Assembly (NCBI GenBank): GCA_014529385.2
Contig: CM043964.1
Location: 132,776,420-132,840,419 of the forward strand
Source: Adiantum capillus-veneris
Lineage: Eukaryota > Streptophyta > Polypodiopsida > Polypodiales > Pteridaceae
Direction of reading: 5' to 3'
Length of the DNA stretch: 64,000 bases
The position numbers and the translations under genes were made by a program. Shown in pieces: positions 11,121-22,895 of the stretch (within the stretch, counting starts at the first letter, position 1; each line of letters opens with the position of its first letter). The notes beneath the pieces were generated by a model. That model saw nothing but the letters and a program-made list of their open reading frames with translations. It did not search any database and was not told where the DNA came from.

Positions 11121-11812
11121 CCCGGGGGATTCATCGTGGGAAACTTACCGCACCACGTAAGTGCAGGAGAGGGGTTTTTTTTTACAAGATACATAAGCAT
11201 ATAAGTTAGGGGCAGGTCCCCAATAATTTATCTCCCAAGCTTAAAAATAAGGGAGGGGGTATCATATTTATGGGATTGGGGGGGCGGGGAGAAGTGAGAA
11301 AAGGGAAAAATGAGAGGAAGATTTTGTGTTTCAAAATCATGGCTTCCCAAAAGAGTCTGCCCTCAAACTTGTGAGTCAATAGCTACAAAGATACATGAAA
11401 TAACTAACATTGCTTTGTATCAATTGCTTTTTTTGTGATTATAGTTCATTTATTGAGGGATGAAAGCTATAAAGAATTTGTATAAATGCAAATTTACATG
11501 GAGAACCTATCACAAATTTATAACCATTTTTTTGAGTAATTTAGATGGGTCAGATTTGGATCAACAAAAGTGGTTTCTTAGTACATTGCCAGTCACTATG
11601 CTATATGCTCTTTGAATAGTTTTACTCAGTTAGACCATGTGAGACCTAAATTTTATATGTAAGATAGGGGTATGATAATGTTCAGCATTGATTGTCCTAT
11701 AAGCGTAGAAAGGGGGGTTGTATTCCCTAATATGAGTCGTATATAGGGGTTTTATCAAAGTTGTCCGCTCGCAGGTGGCGTCCCGTTTTGTATAGAGAGT
11801 GAATCCCCCGGG
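11121..11812 (-). mobile_element. Short-TIR DNA element copy 1, 692 bp, inside the Tat protease
   Basis: Perfect 13 bp terminal inverted repeats CCCGGGGGATTCA and TGAATCCCCCGGG bound the insert. The flanks are near-direct repeats, ATGTCGACC (11112-11120) and ATATCGACC (11813-11821), and removal of the insert joins two halves of a conserved protease. Read on the minus strand its subterminal region has CACCTGCG, shared with copies at 25091 and 35700, so it lies in the opposite orientation. It has no coding capacity. A target duplication of 8 or 9 bp and short ends fit a hAT-like MITE, with Mutator-like as the alternative. Confidence 0.88.
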
Positions 11813-11815
11813 ATA

Positions 11816-13688
11816 TCGACCAAGAAAAGTGGCTATCCATTTATCCTTGGAAGACCATGGCTAATGAAAATACGAGCTTTGGAGGATTGGGAGAGTGGGA
11901 AGCTAATTTGTAGGAATGACAATCATAAGAAGGTTGTCTTTGACATGAAGGAGCAATGCCAAGAGGAGCTCCATGAAGAATCATCTCAAAGTGAGACGGA
12001 AGAAGATTGGATTGATAACACTTCAGAAGAAGAAAGTAGCGGCACCATTACTGAAGGGGGAGTCTTCCATTGAAGTCATGGGGGTAAGGTTTAAGCCAAC
12101 CAACCAAGAGACCCCTTGTCAAGGTTTGGAGGAGGTAGGTTCCCAAGAGAACCAAAATGTGGAAGATGAAGGAATGTTAGAAGGTATGTTGTCTACAACA
12201 CTTACAAAGGATGAAAGAGAGGAGTTCAAAGGTGTGTTAAGGAAATTTCCTAAGCTTCTTGCTAAAGAATACACCGACGTGTGTGGAGTAGATGATGTTC
12301 AACACAAGATCGAGCTAAAGCTAGAGGCCAAACCTAAAGCTCAAAAGCTACAAAGGCTAGGAGTCATCAAGGAGCAGGCTTTACTTAAGGAGGTAATAAA
12401 GCTTCTAGTAGCAGGTTTTATTTATCCAGTGGAGAATTTGAAGTGGGTCTCTCCCGTTGTTGTCACCCCCAAGAAGAACTGCAAGTGGAGAGCGTGTGTG
12501 GATTACCGTGCACTAAATGAGGCAACAAAAAGAGATCACTTTCCCCTCCCATTTCACGATGACATACTAAATGAGGTAGCTGGTCATGAGAAGTACATCG
12601 TGTGTGATGGCTACGCGGGTTACTTTCAAATAGGTATCACATTGGAGGATCAGTTGAAAACAACCTTCATCACTCCTTGGGGTTGTTATGCTTTCAGAGT
12701 CATGCCATTTGGCCTGACAAATGCTCCTGCAACCTTCCAATGCTTCATGAACATGGTGTTTCAAGAATTATTTGGAAAGTCCATTAGGGTTTTTATTGAT
12801 GATTTTTGCATTTATAGCTCAAAATCATTGCATCTGCAAAAGGTAGAAGAGGGTTTAAAGAAACATTACGACATGGGAGGTCAACTCAACCCTGACAAGT
12901 GCCACATAGGTGAGGATGAAGTGATCTTGCTTGGTCATAAAGTTTCTTACAAAGACATCGAGGTGGATCCTTCAAAGTCAAAGGCTCTTATTGAGTTACC
13001 ATCACGGAAGAGTCTTAAGGATGTCATCTCATTCATTCAAAAGGTGAAGTATATGTCACACTTCATTCACTTAGCCTCAGAGTTACTTCACCCTTTGCAA
13101 AAGTTGACACAACAAGTCGAGTTTGTTTGGCCTCATGAGCTTGAAGAATATTTTTGTCACATCAAAGTCATTCTGTCAGAGCTACCAACACTCATGCCTC
13201 CTTGTTGGGAGTACACATTCTTTGTTAGCTCTAGTGTTGAGAAAGAAACAATTGGTGCTATTTTGCTACAACAAGATCCCTAGAGTACCAGGATGCGACC
13301 CATCTACTTTGCTAGTAGGGTCATTAATGTTTTGGATAGAGGCTACACGGAGGCAGAACTCATGATGCTTTATCTCATGTTTGCGGTGAGAAAGTTTAGA
13401 TCCTACTTGCTACCAAAACCTTTTGTAATTCTCACTGCAAAAAATTTGTTCCCTTGGGTGTCATCTCAAATGAATCTTAGCACTAGAATCTCAAAGTGGA
13501 TTATGGAGTTGCAAGAGTTTCAATACTCTTTCAAGGTAGAAGATAGTGTGCATGCACAATTGGCAGGGATTCTCACTTATAGGGTACATGAAAAGGAGAT
13601 TAAGGTTCCTGAAGTAAAGACCCTACCATTGCCACCACCCAGAAGTATTCCTAACTCTTTTACCTTGTTCTTTGATGGAGCTTTTTGA
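11816..13688 (+). pseudogene. pol: Reverse transcriptase and RNase H of copy B
   Basis: After the end of the protease, an acidic linker leads to the RT. Recognisable blocks are [51 protein letters not shown] and the catalytic VFIDDFCIYSS (about 12790-12825). The connection and RNase H follow, with MRPIYFASRVIN and GYTEAELMMLYLMFAVRKFRSYLL in the same frame (13293 onward). One in-frame TAG (13281-13283) separates the two, and TGA at 13686 ends this stretch. The frame is otherwise open for nearly 1.7 kb, so the element is only moderately decayed. Confidence 0.9.
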
Positions 13689-14090
13689 CGAGTCACAGGA
13701 AAAGCAGGGGGAGGGCTAGTGTTGCTCAACCCAAGTGGAGAGGTTGTCATGAAAGAGAAGGTCAATCTACCAGGTTCAACTAGCAGCAATGAAGCAGAAT
13801 ACGACACACTACTTCATGGTTTAAAGGTGTGCATTGGCCAAGGTATACAACGTCTCATGGTAAAGGGGGATGCACCTCTTATTGTGAAACAGATTTTAGG
13901 CATTTGGGCATGCAAGAATGAAAGCTTAAGGACAAAAGTTCATGCCATTTGTAGGTTGTTTGATCAATTTGAGGAAGTGCAACTACATCATATTCCTAGG
14001 AAACAAAATGAAGATGCTGATTTACTTGCACAACAAGCCGTTACATATGTTGAGAAAGAAGTGCAAGTCATCATGGTGGTTGCAGTTGTC
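13650..14090 (+). pseudogene. Second (Tat-type) RNase H domain
   Basis: In the same frame as RT, LFFDGAF carries the first catalytic Asp. After the TGA come GGGLVLLNPSGEVV, NEAEYDTLLHGL (catalytic Glu), VKGDAPLIVKQI (second Asp) and HIPRKQNEDADLLAQQAV (final Asp of the HxPRxxNxxAD signature). All four catalytic acidic residues are visible. Plant Tat elements are known to have acquired this additional RNase H. Only the TGA at 13686-13688 interrupts it. Confidence 0.88.
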
Positions 14091-14149
14091 AAGCAACCGA
14101 GATACCATGGTTTGGAGTCATTGGCTCCCATTATTGGCTACATTTTGGA

Positions 14150-15554
14150 GGGCGAGTTTCCACAAGAATTCACTAAAGCTCAAAAGAGGAGACTCATAAA
14201 GAAGGCAAGTTTCTATCTCTTCCTAGAAGGATCCATCTATCAAAGAGAAAATGATCAAGTGTCCAGAAGAGTACCAACTATTGAGGAAATTCCAGCCATT
14301 TTAAAATGTTTGCAGGAAGAGGCATGTGGTGGTCATTTTGACCAAGAATTAATTGTGAAGAAGATTTTGCTTGCGGGGTATGTTTGGCCAAGCTTGCATG
14401 TGGATGTCCAACCTTGGTGTAAAAGTTGTCACAATTGTCAGGTAAATGGAAATAAAAGGTTGGTGCATGGTCCAAGGCAAATAGTGCTTGCAAATGGACC
14501 CATTGAAAAATAGGGCGTTGATACTATGGGTCCTCTCCTAGAACAAAAAATGGTAAACTCTACATTCTAGTGGCTGTAGATTACATGACTAGGTGGGTAG
14601 AGGCTCAAAGTGTAGCAAGGGTAAATGGAAAAATAGTGAGCAGGTTTGTCTACACTAATATTTGTTGTAGATTTGGCACACCTCTAGAGATTGTTTCGGA
14701 TAATGGTCCAGGGTTCAAGAAGGGTTTACTAACAAAAGTTTGTGAAGAGCTTCACATTCTACATCATCATAGCACACCCTACTACCCACAGTCAAATGGT
14801 TTGGTGGAGAAGGCTAATGGTGTAATTGCAGGCATCATTAGAGAGATGGTGCAAAACAAAACAAACTTTATGGGATGACTTCTTGGATGGTGCCTTGTGG
14901 GCATATCAAACCACATATAGGGAGGCAACAGAGTTCACGCCATTTCACTTGGTATATGGTCAAGAGGCTTTGCAGCCTATCGACCTCAACATCCCAACAA
15001 TACAACTTCATGGAAAAGGTGCACAAGATGATCAAGAGGTATGGATGGATCGACTTCTTACACTATTGGATCTTGAGTGGAAAAAGAAGCAACTTACGAG
15101 TGCTACAAAAGAAAAGCTACATAAGCAAACGAGAAGGCTTGGCAAGAAACTCAAGGACAAAGGCATCAAGGAAGGAGAGCTTGTGCTAAGGTATGACAAT
15201 AGACTTGACAACCGTTTTAATGCCAAGTTTGAAACTAGATGGCAAGGGCCATACATAGTCAAAAAGGCTTTCAATTCAAGTTACTATCAGCTTATGGACT
15301 TGAATGGTAAAGAACACTCCAAGAAGGTAAACGGGTATCACTTGAAGCACTATTTGACTCGCCTTCTACCAAAGGATCTACCAAAGATCTGTCAAAAGAC
15401 AGTTATCTCATGTAAGTATTGTTCCATGAATCATGAGTATAACTCCAGCCAAAATGAAAAGAAGCCACACAATGAAAATCCTGTCAAGGGACCAGATATC
15501 ATAGACGACTCAAAAGCACTCTCTTTGCAAAAGATGCTTTATGATGGTACATGA
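14150..15554 (+). pseudogene. Integrase of copy B
   Basis: The N-terminal zinc-binding region is at about 14310-14450 (GGHFDQ ... CKSCHNCQ). The DDE core follows in two frames: VDYMTRWVEAQ (first Asp), IVSDNGPGFKKG (second Asp) and YYPQSNGLVEKANG (Glu). The C-terminal domain has TRWQGPYIVKKAF, the GPY/F module, near 15235. A TAG at 14511, a frame change near an A run at 14545 and another at 14826-14878 break it. Its original role would be to insert element cDNA into the genome. No chromodomain follows, as expected for Tat. Confidence 0.88.
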
Positions 15555-15565
15555 ATATACCATCA

Positions 15566-15580
15566 TCCTGGGAGGGCTAA
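15566..15580 (+). other. Polypurine tract region before the 3' LTR
   Basis: GGGAGGGCTAA abuts the 3' LTR start TGATAGCC. Its position fits the plus-strand priming site. Confidence 0.65.
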
Positions 15581-17133
15581 TGATAGCCGTTTTTCAGCTC
15601 TCCGTAATTGCCATACTGAGTTATCTCACCCTACCAAAATCACATAAACACTGTGGCTATTCTTACATTTTCATTGTACATAGACGTGTGTGAGTTAGGG
15701 GGCTTTTCCCATATCTTCTTAAAACCCTCAGCTAGCTAGTCACTAGGCTAGTTGAGCCACAAAATTTAATAAAATCAAAAACTTAAATATATTATGGCCC
15801 ATTTGTGTGTATATATTTCATTGTACATAGGGCCTAAATATAGGGGATTTGCATAATTATTTTGGTATCTATTTAAATATTTCTACGTAGGTGTGCGTTA
15901 TTTTCCTATGTATGCTATGTACATTGACTCACCATTACCATAATCTTTCTTACCTATGTATTCTATAAAAAATCATTTCATGCAAGCTTCTCTTATTTTT
16001 GGGCGAGAATCCACTCCAAGGAAAAACCTCAAAAATACCTTTCACCATCAGTCATTGCCTTTCACTAAATTCCTATTTTCTAGAGGTATTTTTTCTTATC
16101 TCTTGTAAATAAATATACTTCAATAAAAACAAATGAGGGTCCCCATATTTTCATATATCTTTTTTTTCCATTTTATATTTATATATAGGTGACACTATTC
16201 TAGATTCCACGAATTGTTTATACACTAACCTGTTTTTTCATTATATCCATATATTATATTTATGCATAATCCAAAACCATGGATATTTTCAAACCCCTAA
16301 GAATCAATTAGTTCATGCTCTCATGCAAGGAGGGGCTCGCCTTTGGAGTCATATGCACATTCAACAAAAAGGGGGCCACTGAAGACTTTTTTGTGAAAAA
16401 AAATAGGTATTTAAGTGGGATTTTTTATATCCATCTCCACTCCTAATTTGAAGTGGTAGTCAAAAGAGAAAATGTGGACCAAGAGAGGAATAATCACCTC
16501 CAAAATTTTGGTGATTTTTGGAGGCCCCACCGGTGATCTAAGATTTTTTTAGTAGACCCCAGTTTGCCCACTTTTCTCACAAGTAGCCCATAGTCTTTTC
16601 TCACTTTCCATACTCAAACATGTACCTTTCATGGTTTCTCTCACTTTCTTCACCACTAACATCCCCTCTTACTCCCATAGCTCTCATATGAGCTCTCCAT
16701 GTACCGTTACACCATCTCTATGCCTCTCTCTAGTACTTCCAAAGTACAATTCCATCTTACCCCTTCTCTATATACATAACATTCAGCATGTAAACCATGA
16801 TTAAACTCTGCAAAATTGAGAGATCTCATCAACCAAATTTCCATTTTCATCGTGATAATCAACCTTGGCGGCGGTGTCGTAAAGAAGAGAAGACAAAGAA
16901 GAAGATCGATAGTCATTTTGAGAACCTACACAAATAAGTCAAAAACTTCTTTAGGCTTCACCATCACAAGGATTTCCTCACTTCATTCAACCATCCACCC
17001 TATTCTACCCATTGTAAATATATCATTAAGTTTCTAGTGATTACTAACACTAACCACTAACATACTAACACAAAATAGCCATTGACCTAACCATAAAAGA
17101 CACCTCACCTCAAGACATGTGCATAGTAACTCA

Positions 17134-17204
<71 letters not shown>

Positions 17205-18229
17205 TCCTTAAAACTCTATTTTCACCTTATCTACCATCAATAATGCTCTCTTTTGAGCCCATGTCCATGAATCAAGCAGACAAAGGAGGCCCGCAATGTT
17301 TTGATATTCAAAAAAAATCATAATCCTGATTTGTTAGCTTGTAAATTAGGATTTTCAATAATCTTAATGAGGGGTCTCCAGCCTATAAATAAGCCCCTCT
17401 CCTTCTTGTAAAACAATATCCAATATCTCACATAGCACCTCAACACTCTATGCGTGAGGAGAGACTTAGGCGTAGCAACCACTTTGTGAGCTTCACTTTT
17501 GGTGTAAGAGAAGCTTTCAAGCTACACATTGCAAGTGAGAGAGCGTGAGTTCAAAAATCTCAAAACCACTATTGTATATGCTCCTCCATCATCAATAAAT
17601 TGAGTTTTGCTGCATCAAAGGCGTGATTCAACCTTCAAATCTGCGTCCTTTTATTTGTGCAATACAATTTGGTGAATTCAAGGTGACTTGTGTATTTTGA
17701 GTTTCTATTGATTGACCTTGTTTTATCAAGTGTTTTAGTGTGTTTTCATTGCCAATTTTGTGTCAATTATAAGAGGGTATTGTGGTGAGAGGTCTCTCAC
17801 ACCGTAAGACAGTGTGTGTGTGTGTGTTGGCAACGTTTATCATTCATTAAGCATTGAGTTAGTTTTGTACAAGCTCTACGATAGCATCATAACGAGCCAT
17901 CTCCATTTGCGAGTCACAAATAAGGTATTACGCAAGATCCGTTCCTCTCTCTCTTCCCTTTGCTCTAGCTCTCTCTAGTCCATTTTGTGTGTTTCTTGGT
18001 GTGAGGTTTCTTGTGTTTGTTTTGTGGTGTATCTTCTTGGTTGTGAAAAAATCTCTCTTGCGTCCTAGTTCACATATCATACTAGGTGGTGCCCCTATCT
18101 TGTTTGGGTTTGGCTATGGGTTTGTTGTTTTGTTGTGCTTGTGGTTTCCCCACCCCCAATTGAGCAGCACAGGGGCCTTGCGGGGTGTTTAGAGATCGCC
18201 TCTCTTGTTGCCCGCTTTGGACCACCTCA
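15581..18229 (+). repeat. 3' LTR of copy B
   Basis: It begins TGATAGCC and ends ACCTCA, followed by the target duplication CTGT. It has a longer CT tract (17137-17199) than the 5' LTR and lacks the 140 bp tandem duplication. Confidence 0.9.
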
Positions 18230-18450
18230 CTGTAAGAGTACCATTAACTGGAATTCTAGTTGATGCATTCCCAAAAAGAATGTGAAAAAGAATATGTCCA
18301 AAATCATATCATATAGATTTTGAAGTATGAACTCCCATTCAATTCTATCATAGACCTTATCATATGCTCTATAAACCGATTGTTTGTGAGGATATCTTTT
18401 AGAAGAGATTTTTTTGCAATTTTGTAGTGCAATGATTAGCATCATATCTT
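18230..18450 (-). pseudogene. LINE reverse transcriptase, upstream half
   Basis: Minus-strand translation gives AYDKVYDRIEWEFILQNL, the first catalytic block of L1-type RTs (K-A-Y-D-R-V-x-W-x-F). It is followed, after a frame adjustment, by NASTRIPVNGTLT, the usual S-V-L-V-N-G block. It joins the half at 5870-6194 across the Tat insertion. Sequence upstream of about 18450 (endonuclease, ORF1) was not recognised. Confidence 0.85.
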
Positions 18451-18938
18451 ATAAGCAATGAATTATTATGCTCTTTGAATGTTGCACATTGGTGCTAGTA
18501 CTACTACTTGTAGTCAACTGAGATATTGGCGGCTGTGCAAATTGTATCATAGTAGTGCAAGCTATTGCTCATGCCTCCTGCTTCTTCCCAATATCAGATG
18601 GACAATTAGCTCTTGCTTCCTCATTGCATCTGCATGATTTACTACTTGACTTTCACTACAATGTTGTTGCATCTCCTTGGAGCTACGTCACATTAACCAA
18701 CTGTTGCGGACAGCATATTCTACATTGAATCGGTCATGAGAGATGTTTATGTTTGTTTGCAGATTGTTTTGAAATGCTTACGTCATTAAATTTTCAAATA
18801 GTTTATCAATATAGCTGGACAAGGAGTGTGACTAAAGCCAAAGGCTCATCAGACCATGACTTATACTAGTGGAAATATTCCCCAATGCCTTTCCCTTGAC
18901 ATTGAGCTGTCTACCACAAATGTCTCTCACTTCTTCTT
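18451..18938. other. No recognised gene
   Basis: Between the LINE half and the first microsatellite I see only short chance frames. It may be decayed LINE sequence. Confidence 0.4.
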
Positions 18939-19020
18939 TCTCTCTCTCTCTCTCTCTCTCTCAAGAAGAAACTCTCTAAAAGAGCACGGGTCGGTGCGCG
19001 CTCTTTCAGAGAGTTTCTTT

Positions 19021-19100
<80 letters not shown>

Positions 19101-19137
19101 GGGTGGGGGAGGAGGAGGAGGAGAAAAAGAAGAAGAA

Positions 19138-19168
<31 letters not shown>

Positions 19169-19174
19169 AGGAAG
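19021..19174. repeat. Compound microsatellite (GT)n(GA)n then GAA-rich
   Basis: A GT run to 19079, a GA run to 19101, then GGA/GAA triplets to about 19174, about 40 bp upstream of the eL19 retropseudogene. Confidence 0.95.
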
Positions 19175-19213
19175 ACCCTTTGTCCCATTAGGACTTCGTG
19201 AGAGTGGCTGACC

Positions 19214-19834
19214 ATGTTGTCCCTCAAGCTGCAGAAGCGCCTCGCGGCTAGCATGTTGAAGCGTGGAAAGTGCAAGGTCTGGCTCAATCCCAATGAGGTC
19301 AAAAAAATCTCTATGGCAAATTCAAGGAGAAATATTAGAAACCTGGTCAAGGATGTCCTTGTGACTAAAAAACCGACCAAGATACAGTCATGGGCAAGAG
19401 CAAGGCATGCTTTGGAGGCTAAAAGGAAAGGCCGTCATTCAGAATATGGTAAGAGGTGGGGTACTAGGGAGGCCAGGCTACCCTCTAAAGTTGTCTAGTT
19501 GAGGCAAATGCAAGTGCTTCACTGGTTGCTGAGAAAGTACCGGGAGGCTAAGAATATTGACAAGCATTTGTACTATGATATGTATATGAAGGTCAAGGGT
19601 AACGTGTTAAAGAATAAGCACCTACTCATGGAGAGTATTCACAAGTCTAAAGCTCATAAGGCTTGTGAGAAGACACTGTTTGATTAGTTTGAAGTGCGTA
19701 GAGCTAAGGCAAAAGCTATCAAGGAACAAAAAAGTGCCAGGAGGGAAGAGCGCTTCGCACAGGGATTGAGTACTGAAGCAGCACCAGCCATCCTTGTAGC
19801 TGCCTCTTAGGCCACCAAGAAGTCCAAGAAGTGA
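19214..19834 (+). pseudogene. RPL19: Processed pseudogene of ribosomal protein eL19
   Basis: From ATG ([13 protein letters not shown]) to TGA there are 207 codons without any frameshift and without introns, the normal eL19 length. Diagnostic strings are [29 protein letters not shown] and [10 protein letters not shown]. Three in-frame TAG codons (19496, 19685, 19808) break it, one where a Trp and one where a Gln is usual, all explainable by C-to-T type transitions. Absence of introns and of a recognisable promoter fits a retrocopy made by LINE machinery. The native protein is a 60S ribosomal subunit component. This copy cannot make it. Confidence 0.93.
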
Positions 19835-20064
19835 GCAGCATAGCAAGATTTAGGTAAGAGTTGTGACTTGATAGTACTTAAATAGAGATCTTGGACCTTT
19901 GAGCTTGTGTAATGAGATACAATTTTTGCTTTACTCTTGAAAGCATGACTATTGCAAGCCTAAAAGGGTTTGCATTTTGCAATTTTCCCCCGTCTCTTTC
20001 TTTGACTATTGGTTATTGTTGCCGAGACTCTTACTATGTCTTTTATGTTGTTTCCAAAGGGAGG

Positions 20065-20160
20065 AAGGAGAAGAAGAAGAGAGTTTAACGTCGTAAAAAG
20101 CTATCCCAAGAGACCTTAAAAATCTAGCCAGCGAGGAGAGAGCGAACTGCAATTTAGCAG
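20065..20160 (-). repeat. SINE-like repeat, copy 2
   Basis: The minus strand shares GGCTAGAT, TTTAAGGTCTCTTGGGATAG and ACGACGTTAAA with the plus-strand copy at 34785-34920. Both end in TCTTC-rich tails. Upstream sits a tRNA B-box-like GCAGTTCGCTCTC. It is less well preserved than the other copy. Confidence 0.5.
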
Positions 20161-20505
20161 TCGCGCCTCTCCAGAAGTCTTCTTTTACTACCTCTACCCA
20201 TCCCCAACAAAAGTTTTGAATTGTTGCCTCACAGGAGCGTGTGCTCTCCCTCCCCCAACAACCACCACGATTCTTCACACTGGATGCTTAATTGGTTTGG
20301 TAAAAACCTACTCAAGCTGCAACACCAAAAAGGATGGTACAACAAGAGATTAGGTCGGGCTGCGTTAACATGCAAAATCTCTAGTTGTGACAGAGTACAA
20401 GGTCGCGTGATGCACATCAGCACAGTGTTGACCCTACAACATGCATGATCTCTGCCTCCTCAGCCTCTTCCCTTCCAGCCTGAGTCCCTCGCGCATATAC
20501 GATCC

Positions 20506-20508
<3 letters not shown>

Positions 20509-20553
<45 letters not shown>

Positions 20554-20570
20554 CCCCCCCCCCCCCCCCC
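20509..20570. repeat. (CT)n followed by about 20 C
   Basis: CT dinucleotides to 20550, then a C homopolymer to 20570. Confidence 0.95.
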
Positions 20571-20691
20571 TCTCCATCTCTCTCAATATCTTTTTTTAAA
20601 AAGTCCACGCTGGTGCAGGCTCTTTCATAGTCTTTTTTTTAAAGAGATTGAGATAGAGCGAGGAGAGAGAAAGAGAGGGGAGGGGTTGGAA

Positions 20692-21617
20692 AAAAAAACC
20701 TAGGTTTAGTATAATCACACCTGCAGATTTTGAGATTTACCTCTAAATGTTAAATTTGAAAGTGAGAAAACCCTACAAATTTAGAGAAATTTAGCATCAT
20801 TTGATGTAAAAACCTTCAAATTTAGTTAGTTTACCAGTAAAATTTCTCTTAGGTAGGTTTGCTAAGTTTTTAGAACATAGTTTTTTTTTAGCACTGGTCC
20901 CTGCCTGTACGTAAAAGAGCTCGAGTCTCTTTTAAAGAGATTTTTTTGAAGGGTTTTGTTTATACTATATAGTTGCTAAAATTGACGACAGTTAAACTTG
21001 AGGACCTTCTTGCCTCATCTATTGTGAGTTTCCTATTCCTTCAAAACCAAATTTTGTCAATGATTAGGGACCTTGAGATTTACCTTTCCTAGACAACACG
21101 TGGCACAATGTTGTTTGTTGTAGCACAACCAACCTCCCAGTAACCCCTTGGAGGGGGTTACCTTATGGGTGCTAAGGACTTATGCTTGGGCCACATCATT
21201 ATACAAGAGGACAGATGCAATGCTAGACTACCATCCATTTGAATTGCTATGAGGCACTGATAAATGCACAACTCCCAAACAGTAGATAGAGTACAAACAA
21301 AAATGGAGGGCTAAGCCGCATTAGGAAAAGCACTTCAAAGGAGTACAATGAAAATCATACACCATGGCTCTAAGAAGTGTATTTAGCATAGGGGCATCAC
21401 ACGTTGGGTGAGTAATCTGGGTCGAGGCATGATGGACAACTCAGCAGACTAGGGACCTCGAGCAATCTAGGAACTTTGAGTTATGCTCATATAAACATGG
21501 AGGATTTAAGAGAAGGTTTTTACACTAAATTTATCTTGTAGGTTTATTTACCTTGTACTTTGAATTTTGAAGATAAATCTCAAAATATGTAGGTGAAATT
21601 ACACTAAACCTAGGTTT
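20692..21617. mobile_element. Inverted-repeat element of about 0.9 kb
   Basis: The left arm starts AAACCTAGGTTTAGTATAAT (near 20696), runs through ATTTTGAGATTTACCTC, and recurs inverted at about 21500-21617 (ending ACACTAAACCTAGGTTT). The arms are imperfect over roughly 120 bp. The interior has no coding capacity. No clear target duplication was found. A third, direct copy of the left arm lies at 33160-33375, so this is a dispersed family. Confidence 0.65.
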
Positions 21618-21994
21618 CTATCGATATGGGCAGGTGAAAGAGAACTAGCATGTGGACAAAGTTGTCATAATAAAATTGTTCATTGCTTTATCAACCTTGC
21701 ATACTCTTCTATCAAAGCACTCTTTATAATCCCCCACCATTACCACCTCCCTTGACACGTTTGTTGCCACCACCTTTGGAAACACCACTAACTCCCCCCC
21801 GATAGAAGGCTACCTATGATGGTGTGATCCAAACTTTAACATATACCATGGTGTGGATTTTATCAAAATAATAGCCTCATTGCAATAATAGAATTATTTT
21901 CAAGTTTCCACCATTTTCTCTAGAGTAACTTAAAATGCATAGTATGTTATCGTATACCAACCCACAATAACATGAGGTAGAGAAAGAGAAAGGA

Positions 21995-22001
21995 CAAGAA
22001 G

Positions 22002-22031
<30 letters not shown>
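21995..22031. repeat. (AAG)n microsatellite
   Basis: Twelve or so AAG triplets. Confidence 0.95.
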
Positions 22032-22032
<1 letters not shown>

Positions 22033-22504
22033 GAAGAGAAGATCAAGCTCCCAGACTCTCCTTATTCATGAGATTTGTTCGCGTGGCAACAACCTTACTC
22101 TTTTAGTGTAAGTCTCGTGGTCCTACATGTAGGGATGTAGGAATAGGAGAATTATATCTATTGGAATCATGGTGCCACTATTCTCAACAAGGATCAATGT
22201 GGTAGAAATGAGCTTCCAATACCTGTGGGCAACTAGTTCCAAGAAGAGGAATATGAACATGCCATTATATGGGCTCCAATTGTTCTAGCCCATGAAAGGA
22301 AACATTCTACCAAACCCTTGTTCAAGGGGTTTTTTTTGTCAAAAAATTGTGGTTGTTTTACCATTAAAAGTAGGTGTAATCTTGTTTTAGTTTTTTTTTT
22401 GTGTGCTTGAAGTCACCTAAAAAATCGTGTGGTTTTTGTTTTGTATAGTGTGCCTTGGTCAGTCTTGCTTGTTTTAGGAATTGCTCAAAAAATCTCGCTC
22501 AAGA
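22032..22504. other. No recognised gene
   Basis: Only short chance frames between the AAG run and the gag scrap. Confidence 0.4.
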
Positions 22505-22895
22505 TTTGAGATTCCTCAAGGGGAACTATAAGGAAGTTGTTGATCATTTCAAGTGATAATTTTTTGACCCCCAAAACACTCTAAAGCTTTGACAGGGCAT
22601 TGTTTCTCACAAGAAACAAGACTTAGATGACTATTACATATACAAACAAGAGTTTTTGTGTCTTTGGGCTATATGGGTGAGAAATGTTGCTAACCTTGGT
22701 GATGGTGCAGAGTTCCTAAAGCAGGAGAGGTTCATAGCTAGTCTCTTTCCCACACTCAAGATAAACGTTGAGATGCATGCACCTGCTACCTTTGATGCAG
22801 CTGAAACTAGGGCTATCGAGGAAAGCTTAAGTGCCTAAGGGGAGAGGTTTCAATAGAGGTTCCTAGACCCAAGGGAAAATTACAATCATCAAATC
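22505..22895 (+). pseudogene. gag fragment of the Tat-type family
   Basis: It aligns with copy B gag from about 9760 to 10155. Shared strings are EFLCLWAIWVRNVANLG and PATFDAAETRA. It is broken by stops such as TGA in CAAGTGATAA near 22555 and lacks the zinc knuckle. No LTR is attached. It marks a third insertion or translocation of this family. Confidence 0.85.

Larger units (their letters stand above)
6195..18229 (+). mobile_element. Full-length Tat-lineage Ty3/gypsy retrotransposon, copy B (12.0 kb)
   Basis: Two related LTRs (6195-8952, 15581-18229) flank gag, protease, RT, RNase H, a second RNase H-like domain and integrase, in that order on the plus strand. The second RNase H between the first one and integrase is the hallmark of the plant Tat lineage (Ogre/Retand relatives). 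Coding is damaged: stops at 13281 and 13686, a stop at 14511 followed by a frame change near 14545, further frame changes around 10474 and 14826-14878, and a 692 bp DNA transposon in the protease. It landed in a LINE RT gene and made a CTGT duplication. It cannot be autonomous now. Confidence 0.92.
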
